This document shows, piece after piece, positions 11,747 through 23,765 of a stretch of 64,000 nt of DNA (the stretch's first letter is position 1; every line of letters starts with the position of its first letter). This DNA is from Limnomonas spitsbergensis (lineage: Eukaryota; Chlorophyta; Chlorophyceae; Chlamydomonadales). Made by a program: the position numbers and the translations under genes. The stretch spans positions 744,001 to 808,000 of the forward strand of contig JAYJMM010000111.1 in assembly GCA_037349105.1 (NCBI GenBank), in the 5' to 3' direction. Under the pieces are notes generated by a model, which was not told where the DNA came from, searched no databases, and saw only the letters and a program-made list of their open reading frames with translations.

Positions 11747-14700
11747 CTAAACTGACCTCCAAGTGATCCAAAGTTTCAGCCCAGCGGTGACCGCAGGGCA
11801 CGGGTCCGTAAACCCTGGATGGTTGGTCGTCAGCGCTGTCTTGTCGACTGGAATGCTGCAAGAGCTCTTGTCAAGACAGGTCTTAGAGAGGCTGCTGGCC
11901 AGCGCAATTGAGCCGCCCTCCGGGCTGACACATTCGGGAGAGCCAAGATACGCCGAGACGATTTGTGTGACCGTCCCGCCGCCTGGGCACGTTGCAACGA
12001 CGTTGGACCCCAAATCTTGGAAGGCTGGAGGGCAGGAGGTAATGTGAAGGCAGTGAGGGGGCAGGAGGTAGGGAGAGGGCTGGAGGTAGGGTGGAGGGCA
12101 GGAGGTAGGGAGAGGGCTGGAGGTAGGGTGAAGGCAGTGAGAGGAGTCTTTTAGGGAGAGAATTAGGGGAATTACCAGTTTCCTTATGTAAGCTTGCTCA
12201 TGATATACACCAAACAACAAACATCTTTGCCCCAGACATGTGTTGTTTGGTGCCTCTGATGCACAGGTTTGATAAGCGAGAAGCCTTCGAGGGAGAGATA
12301 GAGACCCACTTATAGCGACGTGAGGTGAAAAGGATGCGCAATAAGGGTCATGAGACCCAGCATCCTGGCATGGAAAATACTATTCCGGAAAGTCCAAATC
12401 TTGGATCCCCTATGGCGTGCTCACCTGGTCCATAGCAGTCACTCGGCATGACGATGTAGGAGGTGATGGCATTGTTGAACAGGGGTGGAAGGCAAACCTG
12501 ACCGCTGACGAATATTGCTGTCTGAAACGACCCCAGGACACCAACGTAAACTTTAATCTTGAAGCCCACGGGGACCTGCATGGTCATGGCCAGGCAGCAG
12601 CAGCGGCGAACGTGAGGGACCCAGTGACAAACGGTTGAGAATTTGAACAGGATGGAAAGAAAGAAAGCCACGCCCCGTGGGAGCCGTGAGAGTCAAGGAA
12701 ACAGCATGCAGCCTGGGCCGAAGCCACATCCGCGCCACAACAGCATGGTAAGAAACGGATTTCGGCAGCGCCGTCAAGGTCAGGAGGACGGAAAAGAGGG
12801 AGAGAAAGCCATGCTCCACCAGCATAAAAAGTTCGTAGCAAGTAGCAACTGGCCTGTCTATCGGGTTGATTTTCATCAGCCACTCACATCCATGGCTGAG
12901 ATGGCACCGTTGAGAAGCACGCCTTCATTCAATGAAAACCCAAGCTGGAAGAGGGCAGTGGCTCCTGACTCGAAGATTCCAAAGCCAATCTTTTCCGTAA
13001 AACGTCCCTTCCCAAACAGGACACCAGAAAACAAGATTGGGCAGGAGCTGGTGAGTTCGACCCCTGGAGAACGAGTGGGCATACACCGTGCATTAGAGGA
13101 TTGAGAGGGTTTTTGAGGTTTGAGGGTTACAGGTTTGAGTGAGCAACTGGGCATACATCGTGCATCAGAGAGTTGAGTGGGCAGACACCGTTTGTAAGGT
13201 ATTGCTTGGATTGTGTTACAAGGCAAATGCTGGTCACACTGTCCATCCTGACATCCTTCGAGTATTGTATGTTCAATGGGCAGAAGCAAAGGGGGCAGAG
13301 AGAGCCGAAACAGGGATACCCATACAACGGAAACACAAAGGTTGGCACCAGATTTGCTATATGGTGCCTAAGGTGCCGAGCTCAAAACATACCCTCAGCT
13401 TCCTAACTTCTTCTTCAATAAACGCAACCCATCCCCATGAAGTTTGCATGAAATGAAGGCCTCGCTACTTAGGGCTCGTCAGAATAAATCAATGCAAGGT
13501 ACAGGGTGTGTGGCCGGGTTTAATTTCCTGCAAAAGGGGCTGAATATGGGTCAGACGCAAAGGACTTTCGATGTACACCCACCTGTAATTAGTTCACACT
13601 TTCCAAAGACCGACAGCTTCGTCCATGGATCAGAACACACTGATGAAACAGGGATGGGAAACATAAGGTTTTGAGCCACAGATATTCGACCGCCAGCAGA
13701 AGTCGAGCAGCAGTGATTGGTCAGCCAACCAAGTTCAGGGGATCATGAATTCATGTCAGCAGTTGCACATCTGTTGGACAGCAGCTGCACGGAAGATGTA
13801 TAGCATTCGAACAGCAGTCTTTTGACTGGCCCGGATTGAGGCGGTAAGTACTAAACGGTGAGGTCACTCACCTAAGCAAACTGAAAGGCAGGACCTGCAG
13901 CCTTGACCAAAAAAAGCAGACGGACAGTTTGTAGTAGGGGGTACGACGAGAAGGGGTGAGGGAGGGGTAGTGAGAGGGGGTGGAGGAGTAGAGAGAGGGG
14001 GTGGGGGAGGGGTCGTGAGAGGGGGTGGGGGAGGGGTAGTGAGAGGAGGTGGGGGAGGAGTAGTGAGAGGGGGTGGGGGCAGGGTCGTGATAGGAGGTGG
14101 GGGAGGGGTAGTGAGAGGGGGTTGGGGAGGGGTAGTGAGAGGAGGTGGGGGAGGAGTAGTGAGAGGGGGTGGGGGCGGGGTCGTGAGAGGAGGTTGGGGA
14201 GGGGTAGTGAGAGGGGGTGGGGGAGGAGTAGTGAGAGGAGGTGGGGGCGGGGTCGTGAGAGGAGGTGGGGGCGGGGTAGTGAGAGGAGGTGGGGGAGGGA
14301 AAGTGAGAGGGGGTGGGGGAGTAGTAGTGAGAGGGGGTGGGGGAGGGGTATTGAGTGGGGACGGGGGAGGGGTTGTAACAGGGGGTGGGGGAGGGGTAGT
14401 GAGAGGGGGTGGGGGCGGGGTAGTGAGAGGGGGCGGGGGAGGGGTGGTGAGAGGAGGTGGGGGAGGGGTGGTGAGAGGGGGTGGGGGCGGGGTAGTGAGA
14501 GGGGGTGGGGGAGGGGTAGTAAGAGGGGGTGGGGGAGGGGTGGTGACTGGGGGTGGGGGCGGGGTAGTGAGAGGGGGTGGGGGAGGGGTAGTGAGAGGGG
14601 GCGGGGGAGGGGTGGTGAGAGGAGGTGGGGGAGGGGTAGTGAGAGGGGGCGGAGGCGGGGTAGTGAGAGGGGGCGGAGGCGGGGTAGTGAGAGGGGGTGG

Positions 14701-17700
14701 GGGAGGGGTGGTGAGAGGGGGCGGAGGTGGTGTGGTGAGAGGGGGTTGGGGAGGGGGACGGGGGGAGAGAGGGGTTGGGGGTGGGGTAGGCGGGGGCAAG
14801 GGTCCACAGCCAGGGGGCGTGTAGGAGTAGGAACAGCCGCATGAGTCTTGGGATTCCAGTAGGAGGCCACAGCCTTTGCCAGTGTAGTTTAGTTGAGTTT
14901 GGATGGCCTGCACATGATACAACAGGGGGGAGCTGTGAGCGAGAGGTGCAACCGGGTGCTTTGATTGATATATATTTCAAGGTGCACAAGTGGGACCCCA
15001 CACAGTCGGCTGATGCGCATGTCAGTAAAACTGCGTTACTCTATCCTGCCCCATGCACTTCGACAAACACGAAGGAGGATGCTGATTCTCTCCCTTGGGG
15101 CTTGACAAGACAGCTAGTGACCCCACTGCGTGACACAGAACACCATTTGGCAACCAAGACCTGTGCCATCAGCGAGGGCAGCCACTCACTTCCAAGGTGA
15201 AAAACAGGTGGGGCCTTGCGACGGCGCTGCAGATCCTATCACCATTCTCCCCCTCGCCGCAGACCTCAATGCAAGTGGTCGTTACAGACTTGCACCGCAT
15301 GTCGAAGTTGCCGCCAGTAACAAAGCCGCTGACATGAGATAGGTACTCAGCGAGAGCAAAGCACGTAGAGACCGTCGGTGCAGGGACCTCGGGTTGGGTC
15401 ACGCAGAATGTGACACAGGTGGAAGGGGCCAAGCAAGGGGGAGGGGGAGGGGGGTGGGTGGGGGGAGGGGATGGGGGGGATGAGTCCTGGCGATTGTCAG
15501 GAGGGGGAGGAGGAGGGGGAGGGGGTAGCCCTGATACAGGAGACGGGACCGGGGAGGGGATGTGGGAGGGGACGGGGGAGGGGATGGGGGAGGGGACGGG
15601 GGAGGGGATGGGGGAGGGGACGGGAGAGGGGACGGGGGAGGGGACAGGGGAGGGGAGGGGGGAGGGAAGTGGATCGATAAATGGGGAGGGAGAGGGGATG
15701 GGAGAAGAGATGGGGGACTTCGGGAGGGGCTGGTCAGAAGCGCCTGGGGGTATAGGAATGACGCTCATTGGGCAGCACTTGAGATTAGTGTTGAACACCG
15801 AGTACTGGATGTAGCCCTGGTCGAAGAGAGATGCCTCATCACATCCTGGTCCGTCTCCCAAGAGCAGGCCAAGAGTGATTGAGCCTGCCGGCAATGCGGG
15901 GGGTGAGCCAGTGAGGGCATTGGTAAGGTGGGTGCAGGCCAGGGGCACTGGGGCAGTGCTGCTGGGGGGGGGAAGCAAACAACTAGTAAAAGCATAGCAG
16001 CAGCAATAATCTTGCTGTTACTAAGTTGACGCAACCACCAACAGCCCTTAGAAAGGGCCAGCAGGCAGAGCAAACCGGGGGAAAACAGCACATCAGAAAC
16101 TAGATCCAGCAACAAAGAGACATGCAGGAGCACCGAAGGAGCGCCTAGACATCTCCAAAGGAACAACTAGACTTCTCGGAAGGAGCACCTAGACTCTTTG
16201 CGTGCTCAAGCAGTTCAAAACCTAGCCATAAGTTGCAATTTCAGACCTTGCACGCTAGCAGATAAAGACACAGTGGCATGCACCATGGATCTCCAAACAG
16301 TGAAGATTATGAGGTACAACAATCGGCATCCACAATATGGCCTATGCATCTGGTATATCTCACCCGCTGCTATGTCTCCTTGTGTTACATAGAGCGAGCC
16401 AATGCGGAGCACGACGCGGCCGTTTTGAACGGGGATGTAGTTGGTTGAGATGGTCTTGAGGCCCCAGGGCATGACGACAACAGCTTTCCTTGCGCAGTGC
16501 CTCAGGTTGGGAGCTGCATGCATGCATGGAGAGGTGCATGCATGGAGAGGTGCATGCATGAGATTGTGGGGGAGGGTTGCGTCATGCGTGCATGGCATGA
16601 GGCGGCGCAGTCGCACAGATGGGCAGACTGGAGCTTAAAGATGCTGGTGATGAACGCAACAGATCCTCTGTTCCTCAGCTTCCTAAGTACCTGGCTGCAG
16701 ATCTAGGCATCTAGCCAATGCTGATACCAACACATCTACATGCCTTTTCCAAAATGAAGTCGTATAGATGCCAGCAAGCAAGGCTGTGCAAACCACAATC
16801 AGGCTTGTCGGAAAACCGTCGTAGTAGTGACGCACATGTGAACTCTGGCCGCTGCTGATGAGAACTGCTGCTGATGGCTAACTCACCAACATTGAATTCA
16901 ACCTTCACGGCGTCAGCGTCGGAGCACTCGTTGGGTGTGGAAGGTGTGGGCCCCAACGCGAAGTTGAAGATGGCATATGCCCCAGGTAGTGCGTCCATGT
17001 GGGGTGGACCTTGGACACCAGCGTATGAGAGGCGGATGGGGTCGTTTGCAGGGTCCTTGTCGCATCTGCGCGATGCATGGCAAGATATTATTGTACGATG
17101 TGACGCTTTGTTGCATGCCCTGCCAGCCATTATTTCTTGATTCTTTCAAGCCTCTGGCAGAATATAGCGTGTGTAGGGTAGGAGGACCGAGCGAGGCGCG
17201 GTGCGGTGCCAAAAATGCGTTGCTCAGTTGTTACTTAGGATCGATCGCGACCAGCGGATTGCGACCCTTATCTGGTAGATAAAGTCGAAGTAAGCAGCAG
17301 TTGGGTTACCTACCGTACATACATGCGGCATACATGCCGTCTCGAAATGACGAGGCTGTAGCTGATGACGAGACAGTGTCTGTCATGGTGAATTTAATAG
17401 CGTTGTTCAACATGAACTTTCTCCGCAGTTTATCATGGCGTGGTGTATGACACCGGGGTGTGACAATATGCGTGACCTTCCCGATTCAGCGCGTCAACAC
17501 GAACAATCAAATGGTGCATCAGAGTCACTCAGTCACACGGCGGGCGACATACGGCCGGCCGGGGGAAGAGACAAGGCAAACCGGGGGAACAACTGCCAAG
17601 GTTTGATGGCACGTGCATCAAGATGCTCAGCATTTTTAATTGCATGGATATTATAAGTATCGACGATATATCATCAAAACGTGATGTCCCACTCACTGGC

Positions 17701-18231
17701 ACCAAGGAAATGACGTGTAGAACTGAGGTTGCTGTTGGAGTAGCGACCTGTCGCTGGTCCTGTGAGTGAGTAGAGTGAGTGAGAACATTGGCAATTGAAA
17801 CATCTACCAGGCTTCGCAAACTTTGTGATCGAAGGAATGTTAGGCAGAACGAACAATGGTGAGATAGAAAAACCTACAGCGTGGGGCGATATGTGGTGTG
17901 AACTCTATTGGCTGTGGCACGCACAGTGCTGAGAACTTATGAGCGAGGCGTAATAATAGACGGAGTGGTCAGTTGGCTGACAGGCAGGTGTCAGCTGCCA
18001 AACAATCTGCCACTCGCTCTTCGTGTGTGCATCATATCACACATTCGGCTAGCTACACGCTACCATCTAAACATTGACAGTATATTTAGTTGGGGCCCTG
18101 GGGGCATCCATTACTTACATGTGAACGTGGCTGTTGGACGATGCGGACACCACGTTGGCATGCGACTGGATTAAGGTGAACGCGGACAAAATGGCAGCTA
18201 AAACGAGTACCATGATGCCGATCTTCGGCAT
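11747..18231 (-). CDS. Secreted pherophorin-like extracellular-matrix protein with a SUEL-type lectin domain (10 exons)
   Basis: Proposed exons, 5' to 3': 18231-18119, 17759-17697, 17065-16887, 16513-16364, 15947-15190, 14907-13872, 13639-13583, 13063-12888, 12575-12425, 12024-11747. All junctions are GT-AG, mostly GTGAGT donors, and the phases close to exactly 987 codons. Residues 1-25 form a signal peptide (MPKIGIMVLVLAAILSAF). Residues 55-228 match a pherophorin domain: FPWCQCDKDP at the start, NFALGPTP, VKVEFNV, and CCP at the end. A PSP-rich spacer and a Cys-rich domain follow. Exon 6 then encodes about 30 copies of PPPPPLTT. The C-terminus (about 900-986) has SUEL/Gal-lectin spacing: TCPGG, SPEC, KTCLDKSSC, DPCP, LWITW. 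The stop is TAG. It probably acts as a hydroxyproline-rich cell-wall or matrix glycoprotein that binds sugar. Exon calls are by eye, without transcripts. Confidence 0.8.
13960..14770. repeat. 24-bp coding minisatellite (PPPPPLTT) in exon 6
   Basis: Units of GTGAGAGGGGGTGGGGGAGG plus GGTA on the plus strand read as PPPPPLTT on the coding minus strand, about 30-35 copies. A 24-bp unit keeps frame, so copy number can vary without frameshift. The plus strand is extremely G-rich and could form G-quadruplexes. Confidence 0.9.
15540..15680. repeat. 12-bp coding repeat (PSPV/PSPI) in exon 5
   Basis: GGGGA(C/T)GGGGGA units on the plus strand encode PSPVPSPIPSP on the minus strand, forming the spacer after the pherophorin domain. 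A PPPPPP block at 15,430-15,530 continues it. Confidence 0.8.
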
Positions 18232-18636
18232 GGTTGAGAAGTTTGCAGCGAGGTTTAATGTTCGAGTCTTCCCCTCGTTACCATTTCGACCGGTTAAAAG
18301 GCGTTTGCCAACTGTCGGCCGTATTTAGTTTGACCAGGAGTCAGTTTGGGGATCCGGACAGGAAGTTGTAGCAAGTGGTTGTAGCACGTGGCTGTAGCGC
18401 CAATTATTTTTCAAATGAAGGGGCGACCTCTGAAGATCCTGAACAGTGCTGTGCTGACTTACGGTTCGTGAAATTACGGTTTGCGCTGACGGTGCAAATT
18501 GCGCGCAATTTACCAGCGCCTCCCAAAAGTACCGCAATTACGGTAAAATTGCTTACGGCGTAATTACAGTTCAAATCTCTGTAATCGACCGCAAATAGTG
18601 TTTTTGACGTGAAATCTACCCAATCCGATTTATTCG

Positions 18637-19510
18637 CAGCGGCCTCTTCAATGCTGAGTTATGTAGCGTGGTGCCCAAGGACTGCTGGCCGCATCATAAA
18701 TTCGAACCAAACCGAACCGTACTCTAGTAGGCTCGGGTTGCGGCCCTGACAGAACAGCCTCAACAAAGCTTGCTGTTATGGACTAAGCGCTTAAGGACAC
18801 ATGCTGTGTGTTATAGGCATGGCCTATACCAAGTTTCGTTGTCAAGGTACTGGATTTATTAGCAGCGGCCTCTTCAATGCTGAGTTATGTAGCGTGGTGC
18901 CCAAGGACTGCTGGCCGCATGATAAATTTCAGAACAGCCTCAACAAAGCTTGCTGTTATGGACTAAGCGCTTAAGGACACATGCTGTATGTTATAGGCAT
19001 GGTCTGTACCAAGTTTCGTTGTCAAGGTACTGGATTTGTTCGCAGCGGCCTCTTCAATGCTGAGTTATGTAGCGTGGTGCCCAAGGACTGCTGGCCGCAT
19101 GATAAATTTCAGAACAGCCTCAACAAAGCTTGCTGTTATGGACTAAGCTCTGAAGGACACATGTTGTATGTTATAGGCATGGCCTGTACCAAGTTTCGTT
19201 GTCAAGGTACTGGATTTATTCGCAGTGGCGTCTTCAATGCTGAGTTATGTAGCGTGGTGCCCAAGGACTGCTGGCCGCATGATAAATTTCAGAACAGCCT
19301 CAGCAAAGCTTGCTGTTATGAACTGAGCTCTGAAGGACACACGCTGTATGTTATAGGCATGGCCTGTACCAAGTTTCGCTGTCAAGGTACTGGATTTGTT
19401 CGCAGCGGCCTCTTCAATGCTGAGTTATGTAGCGTGGTGCCCAAGGACTGCTGGCCGCATGATAAATTTCAGAACAGCCTCAACAAAGCTTGCTGTTTCA
19501 GGTGGTTTAC
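18637..19510. repeat. 180-bp tandem array, about 4.8 copies
   Basis: The unit includes GCGGCCTCTTCAATGCTGAG and ATGTTATAGGCATGG. Copies start at about 18,637, 18,862, 19,042, 19,222 and 19,402. The first carries an unrelated insertion of about 45 bp containing CGAACCAAACCGAACCG. From 18,981 to 19,517 the plus strand is open as a 60-residue Cys-rich repeat (FRCQGTGF, AELCSVVPKDCWPHDKF, KACCY). Earlier copies have a TAA in the same frame, so coding use is doubtful. Confidence 0.8.
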
Positions 19511-19718
19511 AAGTTAACAAGAGGTTGTCAGGAGATACAGTAAATACTAGTGTCAATCGAGGACAAGGAATAAAAGATATGCTTCAGCGCGTTACAAACT
19601 CATAATTCAGGGTACCGTATATGGCCCTTGAAAGTCTTCCCTAAATAGGAACATGGTATGTCAAATTATCAAGCCTACAACTTGCTTCTAATAATGAGTG
19701 AATTCAACATGGATGCAA

Positions 19719-20072
19719 CTAGAAAACCAGCTTCCTAGGCTCAATGGACTGAGCACCACCAAACTTGATCCACCGCATGTAGGCATCATCTGGTAACAAC
19801 CCAAGCTCCACAATGGGGCTTTTAGGGCTTGCCAGACCCGGGGCTACAGCCATGACTGGAGCCTTCTTCACATACTGCGGTTCCAGCCTGCTTTTGGGAG
19901 CAACTGCTGTGGTTGTTGCGTTGGCTGGGTGCTGTGCAGGAGCCAGTGCCACTGCGGCATGCGAAGGCACCACCACCAAATGCTGCATGGCGGATTCGCT
20001 TGTGACACGTCGCATCAGGCCTGAGCTGTCGAAGCTCTCATGCCTCAGGTTATTGAGACACCTGCAGTGCAT
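19719..20072 (-). CDS. Possible terminal exon of an unidentified gene
   Basis: A 117-codon frame ending in TGG..LVF-stop, with Ala/Pro/Val-rich composition and a globular end (LLPDDAYMRWIKFGG). An AG at about 20,063 could be an acceptor (CTGCAG before GTGTCTC). No family is recognised; real coding status is uncertain. Confidence 0.25.
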   Translation of the reverse strand: MHCRCLNNLRHESFDSSGLMRRVTSESAMQHLVVVPSHAAVALAPAQHPANATTTAVAPKSRLEPQYVKKAPVMAVAPGLASPKSPIVELGLLPDDAYMRWIKFGGAQSIEPRKLVF

Positions 20073-20217
20073 AAGAGGATGGGGGCTGAGACTTCAGGTA
20101 CATGCATGCGATCTTTGGGACAATAAGCATGTTCAAATGTTCGTGACTTCCTGCTTTCCTAGTACTTCTGTGATTCTGTTCAGAATTTAAAGATATATGA
20201 TTCAATAAGGCAGACGT

Positions 20218-20805
20218 TTGGCTGCTTCCGTAAGCTCCCCACCTAATCATTGGACACGCCCCTCCACCCGGGTCTTGGTCCGCCCTATCAGCCTCACCGA
20301 CAAGACTGCCTTCGCCAACAAAACCTCCACTTTCTCAGAGGGTATCGCCGGTGAGACTCGAGACCTGCACCATAAAATGCAGCTGGTAATTAAAGAAGAT
20401 ATTCAGCCGTACTTCGACAGGATTGAGTCCGAAGACGGGAAGACAAGCAATCGCTTACCTATTATCCAGGGACAAAATGCGTCGGTAAAAGTAAATGAGC
20501 TAAGTGAACACCTGTTGAGTGCTCTACAGAAGACACAAGCGATCGCCTTAAAAACATGTGAGTGCAAAAACACTAACCCATCTGGCACCCACCTCCGCTC
20601 ACGGGTTCTGTCCCGAAAAAGAGTAATGTTATGCAAGCACTTTCATACTTGTCATGAGATAAGAAATGAAGTGAGCAATACTGCTATCGACACAACTACA
20701 GGGATGCAAGAGATTATAGCTAACCAGACTAACCTTCCCAGCGGTATGGAGAAGAGACTTCACGAAGCTGCAACCTTAGTTGGAGACAAACGTGGGCATG
20801 AATAG
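20218..20805 (+). CDS. Unidentified open frame upstream of the LINE
   Basis: Encodes 195 residues, mostly polar and helix-like (DLHHKMQLVIKEDIQPYFDR, LSEHLLSALQKTQAIAL), ending TGGGCATGAATAG. A second frame from 20,780 continues with similar composition (IRGIRAEIQTMDKGQDKQN) until 20,955, where repetitive sequence begins. It could be a LINE ORF1-like or N-terminal segment separated from the RT by an insertion. No domain is recognised and no apurinic-type endonuclease is visible. Confidence 0.3.
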   Translation: MAASVSSPPNHWTRPSTRVLVRPISLTDKTAFANKTSTFSEGIAGETRDLHHKMQLVIKEDIQPYFDRIESEDGKTSNRLPIIQGQNASVKVNELSEHLLSALQKTQAIALKTCECKNTNPSGTHLRSRVLSRKRVMLCKHFHTCHEIRNEVSNTAIDTTTGMQEIIANQTNLPSGMEKRLHEAATLVGDKRGHE

Positions 20806-21074
20806 TGGGCAGATCCTCTCACAAGTCATCAGAGGCATTAGGGCCGAGATCCAGACCATGGACAAGGGACAGGACAAGCAAAATCTCGACCAAGCGATCA
20901 AAGCTACCAGAGATCTCATTAACAAAAATCGTGGGGATCTTTGGCACCTTTCCCGGGTTTCTTTTGGTGTATTTACTTTTCTTCAACCTTTCGCTCTTTT
21001 TCAGGGTTGTTTTCTTTCGGGTGCGAACAACCATCGGCGTGTCAGTGCGATAACGCACGGTATGCAACATCTTT

Positions 21075-21165
21075 TTCTGCCACCAGCAGGTATCGAACTC
21101 GCGACCTCCGCTTGATCAGCATCGTCGGTGCTAAGCTGTAAGCGACTGACACCAGTACGGCATTA
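21075..21165 (-). repeat. tRNA-like (SINE-type) promoter segment, antisense
   Basis: The minus strand contains GGTCGCGAGTTCGATACCTG, close to a tRNA B box with flanking T-arm, and upstream a weaker A-box-like TGGTGTCAGTCGCTTA at suitable spacing. It resembles the 5' part of a tRNA-derived SINE, not a functional tRNA: no clean acceptor stem or anticodon arm was found. Confidence 0.3.
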
Positions 21166-21545
21166 GTCACGGTCGATTGGGTGGGTGGCGGGCGAGAGGT
21201 GTCATCGCTGCGCGGCCAAAAAGCTTCACGAATACACATCGCCTACACCCGACGTTGAGTAGCATATAACCACATTGCTAATGCGCTGCTTTCAATCGAG
21301 GCCGCACCTGCGGCATAACAGTGCGTTGCCACCCAGGCCGTGCATGCCGAGCGTCGCCACTCGTTTCGGTATGTTGCATGGGTGGTTGGCCGGCGAGAGA
21401 TGTCATCGGCCCCCAATTCGCAGCGACTGCAATAACTTTTCGAATACATATCGCCTACACTCGACGTTGAGTGCATTAGAATCACAATGTCAATGCGCAT
21501 CTTTTGATCGCCTGCCCGGTGCCTGCTGAGCGTCGTGAGCCGTCC
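21145..21545. repeat. About 207-bp tandem duplication and poly-T tract
   Basis: GGCGAGAGxTGTCATCG and TATCGCCTACACxCGACG occur at 21,190-21,262 and again at 21,398-21,475. A run of about 21 T follows at 21,577-21,597, with more T-rich runs to 21,630, just before the LINE coding region. Confidence 0.55.
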
Positions 21546-21638
21546 AGGCCGGCATAGTAGGTTCTGCTGCGCGTCTTTTTTTTTTTTTTTTTTTTTTAGT
21601 CACTTTTTTTTCTAGGCACACTTTTTTTACTGTCTCCC

Positions 21639-23234
21639 ATGAAGGAGATCCCTAAAAACACGAAAATGGCAAACAGGAACATCTTCAAGAAGCCAGCCTC
21701 CGGAACCAACTACAAAGCCCTTGTGGACCCGGCCACAAACCACATCACTGACGACCCCAAGAAGATGATCTCGATTGTGGAGGAACATTTCACCAAATTG
21801 CTGACCCCATGTGCCCCCAAGAGCGGCAAATACCACCCACATGAGGTCACTCGGCAGTACCCTTCGACAAAGGGCCCCGATAAATTTACCTTGGAAACAC
21901 TGGCGACCCGTCTCCCAAACCGACCATAGCTGCACAGAACAATCCAGCAATCCTCAGTGTTTGAAGAATGCCTACACACACTAAGTGATGGGAAATCACC
22001 AGGACCAGATGGGATTGTAAATGAACTCCTAAAAATGATGACACATGAGTTCAAGGAGTGCATGCACATGCTCATGATCATCATGTGGGCAACCGGTGTG
22101 ACCCCAGACGAATGGAAGCAAAGTACTACACAACTGTTGGAGAAGGGGACGGACGAAACCTTGATAGATAAGAAGAGGCCTATCGGGATGCTAAATGCCC
22201 TATACAAACTCTGGACGAGGCTTCAAACAAGGGCTATGTCCGACTACGCTGAAAAACACTTGCTTTTGAGCTCTACCCAAAAGGGGTTCAGGACAAAAGC
22301 CAGCACCATGGACCAACTACAGATGCTAGTCATGGCGCTCGAAGATGCGCGACACACCGGCCAGAATATCTATAACTTACAAGTCGACTTCTCTTCAGCG
22401 TTTAACATGATGGACCACGACATTCTCCTTATGATCATGTACGACCTAGGGTTCCCTACAGATGCGGTGTATTCAGTTAAAAACCTTTACATGGGGGCAA
22501 CAACCCAGGTCCGATGGGGCACAGAGCTCACTGGCAAGATCCCCATGGGGCGGGGCAGCATGCAGGGGGACACCCTTTCACCCCTCATTTTCCTCATCTA
22601 CATTGAACCACTGCTCCGGTGGGCCCAAGTCGGGGCCAGGGGCTACATGTTTGGATGCATAGATGACATGAACGCTCGCATGGAGCACTCACTCAGCAAT
22701 GCAGCATTCGCAGACGACTTGTCAATGCTGACAAGTAAACTGTCGGACCTGCATGTACAAGCAGAGAAACTTAGTCTCTACTCCGACTTCGCGAAAATGA
22801 AGGTCAACACTGGGAAAACGCTAGTATCAGGTGTACTTTATCAAAACATCCGCACTGGACTATATGGGAACAAGGATGCTCTGGTGCAAGTAAGAAGACA
22901 ACTGGAAAATCAGATAATGGTCCAAGGACAATACGTGCAACACCTCCCCCCAATAGATCCCTTCAGATACCTCGGTGCAGAGCTCACGATGACACTAGAC
23001 TGGAAGTTCCAACACCAAAACTTGATAAAGAAGGCAAGGCAAAAGATTGAGGAGCTGCAAGCCTCACATGCCACTCCAAGACAAATTAAGCATATCATTG
23101 AGACAACTATTAAGCCCTCAATCTCAAACACCTTTGGGTTAACCCCATGCACGGGAGCTGACCTCCAGATTCTAGACAGCATCATGAGTGGCCACGGCCG
23201 TCAAGAAGGCGTACGGAATGTGGACATGTGCTAA
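21639..23234 (+). pseudogene. LINE reverse transcriptase segment
   Basis: The pre-RT linker (21,639-21,926) and the RT share one frame with a single TAG at 21,927-21,929. RT landmarks are DGKSPGPDGI, KKRPIGMLNALYKLW, LQVDFSSAFNMMDHD (motif A Asp), GRGSMQGDTLSPLIF (motif B) and AFADDLSML, the catalytic FADD near 22,707. The frame ends at TAA 23,232-23,234. The protein resumes in the +1 frame from about 23,188, so a single-base indel lies between. The enzyme would have copied LINE RNA at a nicked target. Confidence 0.85.
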
Positions 23235-23751
23235 CTCAGCTACCGTACACCAAGATGTCGCGTCCTTCGGGCTGGGGTGTGCATCCCTGGCGACAGAATA
23301 CGCAAAGAAGAATACAGAACTGCTCATCACATCCCTACGCGATGAAGGGCGCATGGGCACAGTCACTCGAAGTCTCCTGGAGAAGCAGCTCAAATACATG
23401 GGCGGGTGCCCCTCAGGGTTTAAAGACACCCAGCAGGCTAAACATTGCATGCGGCTCAGACAACTGTCCCATATCACAGATAATGACCTGATCATTATGA
23501 AAAGCAAGGTGCAACAATTCACAGCACATACCCCGGAACTCGCCCAAGCGCTAGAACAGCTCAACCCTGCCACTGCTACCCTCCCTGCCACAGACCCCCT
23601 CAATGCGTACACCCTGCTTCAACCCTTGTTTCACCTAGGAATCACTCACCTAGCAGACCTGACAGAACAGGGAGGCAAGCACTTGATGGATGGGAGAGGC
23701 CTGAGAAACAGATACGGGAGAAATGTCAAAGACAAGCACATCATAGTCTAA
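23188..23751 (+). pseudogene. LINE post-RT segment (thumb/linker)
   Basis: 187 codons, frameshifted by one base from the RT segment. It starts MATAVKKAYGMWTCANSAT and continues SLLEKQLKYMGGCPSGF. The sequence is conserved-looking but without a named domain. It ends at TAA 23,749-23,751; the next segment resumes in another frame around 23,755. Confidence 0.65.
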
Positions 23752-23765
23752 AAAGACTCTCAGTC

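Noticed and set aside
13970..14844. Gly-rich and Arg/Gly-rich frames on the plus strand
   Set aside because: They are the antisense of the PPPPPLTT coding repeat, whose minus-strand frame splices in phase with nine other exons.
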